From Candidatus Enterocloster faecavium (GTDB lineage Bacteria; Bacillota; Clostridia; Lachnospirales; Lachnospiraceae), in the NCBI GenBank assembly GCA_019118585.1, contig DWYS01000052.1, positions 1 to 35,837 on the forward strand: DNA of 35,837 nt, written 5' to 3'. Shown here piece by piece: positions 7,347 to 13,214 of the stretch; within the stretch, counting starts at the first letter, position 1; each line of letters starts with the position of its first letter. The notes beneath the pieces were generated by a model, which worked only from the letters and a program-made list of their open reading frames with translations, did not search any database and had not been told where the DNA came from. Position numbers and translations under genes: made by a program.

Positions 7347-7733
7347 TTACTTCACCTTCTTTCCAAAATCTTTATGTTTACCGCCTATACAGAAATGATG
7401 ACCGTCCTCATTATCCATCACATAAGCCCTGACCTGACTCGCCTCACAGCCTAAATTTGTCTGAAGGATCTCCGAAATCCGCTTCATAAAGCGATCTTTG
7501 GCCTCTGCGCTGCGGCCAGGTCCGATGCGGAATACAACGGTAGGCGCCAGTTTCTCTTCCTTTTCTCCGTTTTTGTAGACACGGTCCGGATCCGCCTCCA
7601 GAACGGTCACACGGATCATCCGCTTTAACGTATTTTCCAGGATTTCTTCTCCGGCCTCTGTGATTTCTTTCATGGACTTTTCAATATCCGCATCCTTGCA
7701 GCCTCTCTGCATATAAAGTGTAATAAAGGGCAT
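7347..7733 (-). CDS. Two-domain tautomerase superfamily protein (CHMI/cis-CaaD size)
   Basis: The 128-residue product begins MPFITLYMQRG with the catalytic N-terminal proline. A second beta-alpha-beta unit starts around residue 63 (APTVVFRIGPGRSAEAKDR). This doubled layout and length match trimeric members such as 5-carboxymethyl-2-hydroxymuconate isomerase (HpaF) and cis-CaaD/MSAD. The RIGPGRS turn resembles the KIGAGRS turn of HpaF. A strong AAGGAGGTGG lies 7 bases before the ATG. With the 4-OT next door the operon has two tautomerases, which may act on successive intermediates or form a mixed assembly. Which isomerisation it performs is unknown. Confidence 0.82.
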   Translation of the reverse strand: MPFITLYMQRGCKDADIEKSMKEITEAGEEILENTLKRMIRVTVLEADPDRVYKNGEKEEKLAPTVVFRIGPGRSAEAKDRFMKRISEILQTNLGCEASQVRAYVMDNEDGHHFCIGGKHKDFGKKVK

Positions 7734-7754
7734 AAATCTCCACCTCCTTAAACA

Positions 7755-8912
7755 TTAATAATCCGTCTTAATCTCATTGTACATAATCTTACCCTTGATG
7801 ATCGTGGTTCTGGGTTCCATAAAGTATTTTCCTTCATAGGGAACTCCAAAAGCGTCCACAAACTGATGACCGTTATCGCTGATATCCAGAATGGTAATAT
7901 TCGCATCCAGACCTCTCTTAATTCCTACGGTGACACCCTTCATGTAGCTGGCCGGAACATTGGTGGCAGCATACAGCACATCCTCCAAACTCATTCCCAT
8001 GGCCATGCACTCAGACATGTGAACCGTCAGACGGCTGGTATTCGGATCATTGCTCAAGCAGGTTAAATCGTCGGTAATTACATCCGGATAGAAGCCCTGC
8101 GCAAACGCCTGTTTTGCCACCTCGGCAGACCAGTTTCTGGAACCTCTGGCGGAATCAAAGAGCACTCCGCGCTTCTTTGCCTCCCATGCCTCCGGATAGA
8201 CCTCTCCCTTTTCATTCAGGATATTGCCCTTATTGTATGTATGAGTAAAGTTATCTCCTGGATTAAAATAAGGAATCAGCTCCGGGAAGGGGATATCCGG
8301 ATTTGCCACATGGACAAACATCCGGCAGCCTACATAGTCGCAAACCTCTCTGGCCTTCTTCATAACCGCATGGGTAAGTTCCGCTGTGGGAGAGTCTCCA
8401 TGTCCCACAAACACCTTGATTCCCACCAGCACATCGCTGTGAATCTCAAAAAGCTCTTTAATCTTCTCTTTATTGACTTCCTTATCCAAAATCGTGTATC
8501 TGGGAATCTCGCCCTGAGTCTCCGCCATATTGGAAAGTCCCAGGCAGGCATTAATCACGCAGGGGGCCTCATCAATGATTTTTCTGGTTCTGTTAAAGGA
8601 TGCGGATGTCTGGCTTCCCATATCCAGGCATGCTGTAATTCCTCTTTTCCACATCTCATCGATGGGGTACTCAAAGCGCAGTCCGGGAAGAACATGAACA
8701 TGGCCGTCTACCAAGCCGGGTACAATGTATTTTCCGGTTGCATCGATTACCTTTCTGCCGCAGATCTTGCCGGGCTTCGTCCCGGGCTCAAATACATCGG
8801 CAATTTTACTGGCGTAAATTCCGATATCCCGCTTTCCGTTAATTCCGTTTGCCGGGTCTATCACCGTACCATTCTTAATCAGCAAATCGTAACAATTCAC
8901 AATAAATGCCAT
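7755..8912 (-). CDS. Metal-dependent amidohydrolase (dihydroorotase/deacetylase-like)
   Basis: The 385-residue product has the amidohydrolase-superfamily metal site: H71-x-H73 in GLVDGHVHV, Lys166 in VGIKVFVGHG (likely the carboxylated bridging Lys), His201 (FVHVANP), His224 (FTHTYNKGN) and Asp281 (VITDDL). An N-terminal composite beta-sandwich (LIKNGTVIDPANG) and a C-terminal return strand are present. The block FDSARGSRNWSAEVAKQAF resembles the EF_0837/Atu3266 deacetylase group. The superfamily includes enamidase of nicotinate fermentation, hydantoinase and pyrone lactonase. In this operon it is the natural candidate for hydrolytic opening of a cyclic amide or lactone before the tautomerases. 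The start has AGGATGATGG upstream. The substrate is unknown. Confidence 0.85.
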   Translation of the reverse strand: MAFIVNCYDLLIKNGTVIDPANGINGKRDIGIYASKIADVFEPGTKPGKICGRKVIDATGKYIVPGLVDGHVHVLPGLRFEYPIDEMWKRGITACLDMGSQTSASFNRTRKIIDEAPCVINACLGLSNMAETQGEIPRYTILDKEVNKEKIKELFEIHSDVLVGIKVFVGHGDSPTAELTHAVMKKAREVCDYVGCRMFVHVANPDIPFPELIPYFNPGDNFTHTYNKGNILNEKGEVYPEAWEAKKRGVLFDSARGSRNWSAEVAKQAFAQGFYPDVITDDLTCLSNDPNTSRLTVHMSECMAMGMSLEDVLYAATNVPASYMKGVTVGIKRGLDANITILDISDNGHQFVDAFGVPYEGKYFMEPRTTIIKGKIMYNEIKTDY

Positions 8913-8921
8913 AACAATCCA

Positions 8922-9863
8922 TCATCCTTTCTCTTTTATATTCTGCGGCAGCAGACCCTGAATAAAATTCTGATAAAATTTCAGACGCTGCCGGTATTTA
9001 TAGCTGTCTTTCATCTTGGAAGCCACCATCTGGTAATTCTTTGCTTCCCTTGCGTAATAAGCGATCCCCGCTCTGGTATCATAAGCCCGGTCCAGCTGTT
9101 CTTCCTCATAGCGGAATCGAACCTTTCCATCTTCTATTTCGAGTTTCCCTTCTATTCCGCAGGTACAGCATACTGCTTTCAAAGCATACTCATTAAGATA
9201 GAAATTCCGTCCGTGACAGTGAGGACAGACTCCACAGTCTCCAATATAGGCGGCCTGCTGTGGATCCTGAACCGCCTGGGCCAGCGTTTTTCCTACCATG
9301 CGGGCATATCCGATTTTTTCTGCTTCCAGGGAAAAGCATTTGGTACGGGTAAATACACGGTTTTCAATCATTCTCCACATCATCACCTCCGCCAGCAGCG
9401 CGCAGTCCCAGCGCAGCCGAAGCGGAAATTCCGAACCGCTGGTTCCAAGAAAAGCGACCGGCTTTCCCTGGGGTCCCTCCTCCGGAAATATCTCTTCGCA
9501 GTTCTGACCAAAATCCGATTCCCAGTAAGGCAGTCTGCCATTCTCTCCTCCATCCAGGCGATCAATCAGAAGATGAATCAAACTTCCCGCCCCTCTTCTG
9601 CGCGCCGGAACGGAAAAGAGAAGTCCATCAGCCATCTGCATTCTGGCTTTCAGCCACTCCAGATCATCTTCAAGGATACATGACTCCTGCTCTCCTGGCT
9701 TTTTTAGGCACTGCCTGCAGCCCTTGCAGGTTTCCAAATGGAGGTCCGGCAAACGGATAAACTCGATCTCGCAGTGTTCCTCCTGCGCTCCCAGAAGTGC
9801 CTCTTTGCAAATCGAATCGTTATCCCCGTCTTTGATTCCTCCTGATATGGCAAGGATTTTCAT
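8922..9863 (-). CDS. Flavodoxin-like NAD(P)H:FMN reductase with C-terminal zinc ribbon
   Basis: From MKILAISGG (9863; an ATG at 9869 is equally possible) the 313-residue product has an N-terminal flavodoxin-like fold of the NADPH-dependent FMN reductase/iron-sulfur flavoprotein type. C46-x2-C49-x2-C52 plus C62 sit in ETCKGCRQC ... ESC, the place where iron-sulfur flavoproteins bind a cluster. A second part carries C213-x2-C216 and C232-x2-C235 (CPHC ... CCTC), a zinc-ribbon or rubredoxin-like unit, then a charged helical tail. It probably supplies electrons, or reduced flavin, to a reductive step of the pathway, perhaps with the OYE-type enzyme. It sits 9 bp before the amidohydrolase. I know of no characterised protein with exactly this layout. 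Confidence 0.75.
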   Translation of the reverse strand: MKILAISGGIKDGDNDSICKEALLGAQEEHCEIEFIRLPDLHLETCKGCRQCLKKPGEQESCILEDDLEWLKARMQMADGLLFSVPARRRGAGSLIHLLIDRLDGGENGRLPYWESDFGQNCEEIFPEEGPQGKPVAFLGTSGSEFPLRLRWDCALLAEVMMWRMIENRVFTRTKCFSLEAEKIGYARMVGKTLAQAVQDPQQAAYIGDCGVCPHCHGRNFYLNEYALKAVCCTCGIEGKLEIEDGKVRFRYEEEQLDRAYDTRAGIAYYAREAKNYQMVASKMKDSYKYRQRLKFYQNFIQGLLPQNIKEKG

Positions 9864-9927
9864 TGGCATCACCTTCACCTTTCACTGCCAGTGCTTCCTA
9901 TGTGCCTCTGCCCCGTAGGCATTCCTC

Positions 9928-10752
9928 TTACTCAACCGTCAGTTCAATAGAGCCTAATGTATCGTAATCGGCCACGATACGGTCTCCCGCCTGAATTTTC
10001 TGGGAAGCGCAGATTGCGCCGGTCAGAATAATGGAACCTGCAGGAATAGCCATATCCAGCTGCTCATACATAATTTTCGCCAGCTTTGCTACCGCCCGGG
10101 CCGGATGGCCCAAAACAGCTCCTGCCGCACTGAATCCGGTGTAGGTCCCGTTAATTCTGGTTCTCACACCCATTCCCACCAAATCCACCTCAAAGGGATC
10201 TTTTTTCACCCTGCCGAGCTTGAACCGGGCAGAAGATACATTGTCAATCAGTGCATCTGCCTTGCCGCCCATTTTGAAATCATGGAACCGGCTGTCAATG
10301 ATCTCAAATGCAGGGGTCACATAAGCGGTAGCCATCATTACGTCCGGCGCCGTTACATTTGGTCCGTAGAGCTCCTGATCCAGAACAAAGGCCAGCTCCG
10401 ACTCAATCTTCGGGTGAATCAGTTCCTGAATTTTCAGGGGTTCCCAATCCGGCAGACGCATATAATCCATCAGCATACCGCACTTGGGATCTTTCCTGGG
10501 AACAAAGGTTCCTTCCGTCAAAGAATCCTTAATCTGTGTCAGCTTAGCCAGACTGGTCCCCCCCAATTTAAAACCAATCAGATGGTATCCTTCCTTTTCC
10601 ATCATTTCCAAACGTATTTTCTGTCCCACATATCCGTCATGGGTATCCAGATCCGGATAGGTCTTAAAAAACTGGTCGATGGATTCCCGGTTTCGTTCTC
10701 CCTTTAAAGAGATCTCCGCCAGTTTTGTCAGTAATTCCCGTCTTTCTTCCAT
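9928..10752 (-). CDS. 4-oxalocrotonate decarboxylase / 2-oxopentenoate hydratase family (DmpH/XylI-like)
   Basis: I start at 10752 (MEERRELLTK), with AGGAGG 6 bases upstream, giving 274 residues. The sequence follows XylI/DmpH closely: HLIGFKLGGTSLAK, LIHPKIESELAFVLDQELYGP, TPAFEIIDSRFHDFK, VLGHPARAVAKLA and PAGSIILTGAI. The ESE acidic cluster (IESELAF) holds the Mg2+ ligands of this fold. The IDSR-x-x-x-FK motif favours the decarboxylase branch (vinylogous decarboxylation of 2-oxo-3-hexenedioate to 2-oxopent-4-enoate) over the hydratases. In Pseudomonas this enzyme works in a complex with its paralogous hydratase, and here that paralogue is the gene 10 bp upstream. Family certain; decarboxylase assignment likely. 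Confidence 0.86.
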   Translation of the reverse strand: MEERRELLTKLAEISLKGERNRESIDQFFKTYPDLDTHDGYVGQKIRLEMMEKEGYHLIGFKLGGTSLAKLTQIKDSLTEGTFVPRKDPKCGMLMDYMRLPDWEPLKIQELIHPKIESELAFVLDQELYGPNVTAPDVMMATAYVTPAFEIIDSRFHDFKMGGKADALIDNVSSARFKLGRVKKDPFEVDLVGMGVRTRINGTYTGFSAAGAVLGHPARAVAKLAKIMYEQLDMAIPAGSIILTGAICASQKIQAGDRIVADYDTLGSIELTVE

Positions 10753-10762
10753 CTTGCGCCTC

Positions 10763-11554
10763 CTATACAAAATTTACGGAAACTTCACCGAACTTTCCGT
10801 ATCTGCACCGGAAATTGTCTCCCCGCTTTGCATCCAGGATGGTAATTGCTGAGCCGGACATTACCATCTCCCCCGCCTTCAGAGGATTCCCCAACTCCGT
10901 AAACCGCTTCGCCAGCCAGGCTACTGCGTTGGCCGGATGATCCAATACCGCAGTTCCGCTTGCAACCTCCTTCTGATGGTTGTTATACTCAAAGATAAAG
11001 CCTACCAAGCCGAAATCTACCTCGTAAGGACGAATCGGACGGTCTCCTACCACATACGCCCCAAAGGATGCGTTATCCGCCACCGTATCAAAAATCTTTC
11101 TGGGACCGTCTGTTCTCTGCCGGATATCTACAATTTCCAATGCCGGAACCACATATTCCGTTGCATCCAGAACCTGTTCAATGCTGATGTCTGTCCCGAT
11201 CAGGTCTTTGCGCAGCTTAAAGCACAATTCCGCTTCCACCCTGGGCTGAGCAAACCAGTCAAAACTTACATCGGATTCATTGGGATAACAGAGTTCATGA
11301 AAAATAATTCCATAATCCGGTTCCTCGATTCCTGCATGCTTTCTCATGGCATTGCTGGTCAGGCCTACCTTCTTTCCCGATTCCGTATAGCCCGCCTTTT
11401 TATATTCTTCCACAATGGCGCTGGCAATCGCGTAGGCATCGTCATATCCCATATCCGGGTACAGGTAGCTGGGAGGCGTCACCAGCTTTTTCGTTTTGAT
11501 GGCTTCAAAATGAAGCCTTCCCTGTTCTCTTACTTGTTCCTGTGTTAAAACCAT
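10763..11554 (-). CDS. hpaH: 2-oxo-hept-4-ene-1,7-dioate / 2-hydroxypenta-2,4-dienoate hydratase (HpaH-like)
   Basis: The 263-residue protein matches HpaH/HpcG: KKVGLTSNAMRKHAGIEEPDYG, PRVEAELCFKL (Mg2+ ligands Glu-x-Glu), ATEYVVPALEIVDIR, GPRKIFDTVADNAS, GDRPIRPYEVDF and LDHPANAVAWLAKR. The enzyme adds water to a 2-oxo-enoate to give the 4-hydroxy-2-oxo acid that the aldolase cleaves. The P-RKIFDT block resembles the seven-carbon-diacid branch (homoprotocatechuate pathway), whereas its partner resembles the six-carbon branch, so carbon number of the substrate is uncertain. GAGGAGG precedes the ATG, and the gene is 27 bp behind the carrier gene. Confidence 0.87.
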   Translation of the reverse strand: MVLTQEQVREQGRLHFEAIKTKKLVTPPSYLYPDMGYDDAYAIASAIVEEYKKAGYTESGKKVGLTSNAMRKHAGIEEPDYGIIFHELCYPNESDVSFDWFAQPRVEAELCFKLRKDLIGTDISIEQVLDATEYVVPALEIVDIRQRTDGPRKIFDTVADNASFGAYVVGDRPIRPYEVDFGLVGFIFEYNNHQKEVASGTAVLDHPANAVAWLAKRFTELGNPLKAGEMVMSGSAITILDAKRGDNFRCRYGKFGEVSVNFV

Positions 11555-11581
11555 GGTTTCCTCCTCTTCATCAAAGATTTC

Positions 11582-12856
11582 CTATAATCCCAGGACTACA
11601 AACATGAACCAAGCCAAAAGCGATCCCACCGGTATCATGGAGAATCCCCAGGTCATCAACTGCTTGAAATATTTCTCCGGATCCCGGTTCTTTACCTGGC
11701 TCACCAGCAGCGAACCGTGCGTACTCAGCGGGCTGGTATCCACGACCGTTGAGGCAATACACACAGCGCTGACCGTACCCTCAATACTAATGTTTGCACC
11801 GGAAGCTGTAATTGCTCCTACGGCAATAGGGATCATAGCAATAAATACCGCATCCGAAGAAGCATAGGCGGACAGCAGGCCGCTGATGAAGACAATAATA
11901 AGAATCGTCAGCAGCGGAGAATTCAGGGCGCTCAGATGCTGGCTGATCAGATCTGTCGTTCCCACTTTATCCATCAGGTTTACCAGATATCCGGCTCCGC
12001 AAACCAACAGGATACTGCCGTAAGGCATTTCCTTAAAGGTCTGCTGCTGCACTTTGCGGTTCAGAACGCAGAGTATAAAAGCAAGGATCATAGCCAGAAA
12101 ACCAACATTCATCTTAAAACCGATGGACCCCACAAACAGAGCCACAATCGCAACAAGAGAAATTCCCTTTTCCAGCGTCAGGGGTTCTTTCTTCTCGTGG
12201 AGCTCCTTCAGCAGCTCCGCAGTGGAACCGGTATTCGATCTGGTTTCACGGATCATCTTCAGTCCGCCAAACAGAATGTAGGCCACCAGGGCAAGCAGTA
12301 CGTTCGTAATAGCAGACCGGATAAAGACGTATACGATAAAGTTGGGCAGCCCTAATGTTGCTAATGTAGAAGTAACATTTGCAGAAAAGCCGGTAATCGG
12401 TGAAAATCCTCCTCCATGGCTTCCGCACACTGTCATAACGCCCATCAGAAGCGGGTCAATGTTCGCCTGGGCCGCTACTGCCAGGGCCGGACCAATCATC
12501 AGAGAAGATGTGGCCAGAGGTCCGGCTCCCGTTGCGCTCATAATCAAGCCGAAAATCATGAAAACCCAAGGCAGAATCGCCCGGTTTCCTCTTGCCGTCC
12601 TGAGAAGGACGTTGCAAATGTAGGGAATCGTTCCGTTTACCTTACAAATCGTAAAAAACAAGTTAACCCCGAACAGCGTTACCAGAAGCGTAGTCGGGAA
12701 GATCCCCAGCATCTCACTGGTGCTCATACCTCCCATGATGCCAATAATAAAGGCAAAGGCGAAGCCCATAATGCCCATGTGTACATCCCAGACACAGCTG
12801 ATAATAAATGCTAAAATTAATGCTACAAAACAAGCAATTGGTAATGCGGCTGACAT
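11582..12856 (-). CDS. MatC-like dicarboxylate/anion carrier (IT superfamily, SLC13-like)
   Basis: The 424-residue membrane protein has about ten to twelve hydrophobic segments in two related halves. It resembles MatC/dicarboxylate carriers: an N-terminal WDVHMGIMGFAFAFIIGI block, MSATGAGPLATSSLMIGPA and CGSHGGGFSPITGF in the first hairpin region, and VVDTSPLSTHGSLLVSQV in the second. GGAGGGG lies 6 bases before the ATG. It is the first gene after the promoter at 12970-12998 and leads the catabolic operon, so it most likely imports the organic-acid substrate. The IT-superfamily call is good; ligand and coupling ion are not evident. Confidence 0.82.
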   Translation of the reverse strand: MSAALPIACFVALILAFIISCVWDVHMGIMGFAFAFIIGIMGGMSTSEMLGIFPTTLLVTLFGVNLFFTICKVNGTIPYICNVLLRTARGNRAILPWVFMIFGLIMSATGAGPLATSSLMIGPALAVAAQANIDPLLMGVMTVCGSHGGGFSPITGFSANVTSTLATLGLPNFIVYVFIRSAITNVLLALVAYILFGGLKMIRETRSNTGSTAELLKELHEKKEPLTLEKGISLVAIVALFVGSIGFKMNVGFLAMILAFILCVLNRKVQQQTFKEMPYGSILLVCGAGYLVNLMDKVGTTDLISQHLSALNSPLLTILIIVFISGLLSAYASSDAVFIAMIPIAVGAITASGANISIEGTVSAVCIASTVVDTSPLSTHGSLLVSQVKNRDPEKYFKQLMTWGFSMIPVGSLLAWFMFVVLGL

Positions 12857-12969
12857 TATTTTCCCCTCCGTATCTTTTTGTATTTCTAGTTTTTACCCAT
12901 TCCCGATCAATACAACGAATTCTATAGTTTCACCTCCTTCTTTTTATCGTGTACTGATTCTTGAACATA

Positions 12970-12998
12970 ATTATAATCGCTTTTAATTTTGTGTGCAA
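12970..12998 (-). promoter_or_regulatory. Promoter of the catabolic operon
   Basis: On the minus strand: -35 TTGCAC (12993-12998), 17-bp spacer and perfect -10 TATAAT (12970-12975). The -35 lies inside the 15-bp element (12988-13002) that is repeated exactly at the OYE promoter. The leader to the carrier ATG is about 110 bases. Confidence 0.8.
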
Positions 12999-13002
12999 TA
13001 TT
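12988..13002 (-). promoter_or_regulatory. Shared 15-bp promoter element, copy 1
   Basis: AATATTGCACACAAA on the minus strand, identical to the copy at 15296-15310 and in the same position relative to the -35 box. Probably a regulator site or a co-inherited promoter core. Confidence 0.6.
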
Positions 13003-13134
13003 CTGTAATTAAAGTTTAAAATATTAAACCTATTTTGCTTTTTTATTTATTTTAACAGTTTTTATTTTTTAATATTGGAGTTTTTGTGCTAAATACACAT
13101 TTGAAAATAGATTTGAAATAAGATAATTGATGTT

Positions 13135-13199
13135 GCCTCAAGGCAGACTGCTCCGGATCTACTTGCCGGAGCAGCTGCCTCCCATCAGATCATTGAGGC
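13135..13199. repeat. Nested stem-loop between the OYE gene and the carrier operon
   Basis: Three sets of complementary arms are nested: GCCTCAA/TTGAGGC outside, GGCAG/CTGCC in the middle, CTGCTCCGG/CCGGAGCAG inside, with a 9-base loop. It lies 16 bp behind the OYE stop codon. No T-run follows on the minus strand, so it could be a 3' end structure, an attenuator read through into the carrier gene, or a small RNA. Confidence 0.65.
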
Positions 13200-13214
13200 C
13201 GTTATATATATGAT

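Larger units (their letters stand above)
12857..13214. other. 358-bp AT-rich intergenic region with promoter and nested hairpin
   Basis: No credible gene lies here. It holds the operon promoter (12970-12998), a spare AAGGAGGTGA-like site on the minus strand near 12930 with no start codon at useful spacing, an AT-rich stretch, and the nested hairpin at 13135-13199 just after the OYE gene. Confidence 0.7.

Noticed and set aside
8241-9683. A 480-codon open frame on the plus strand across the amidohydrolase and flavodoxin-like genes
   Set aside because: It lies antisense to two well-supported genes with clear catalytic motifs and shows no domain of its own; a by-product of codon use.
13135-13199. 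T-box or riboswitch leader
   Set aside because: No conserved T-box sequence, no antiterminator/terminator pair, and the structure lies at the 3' side of the reductase gene with no U-tract.
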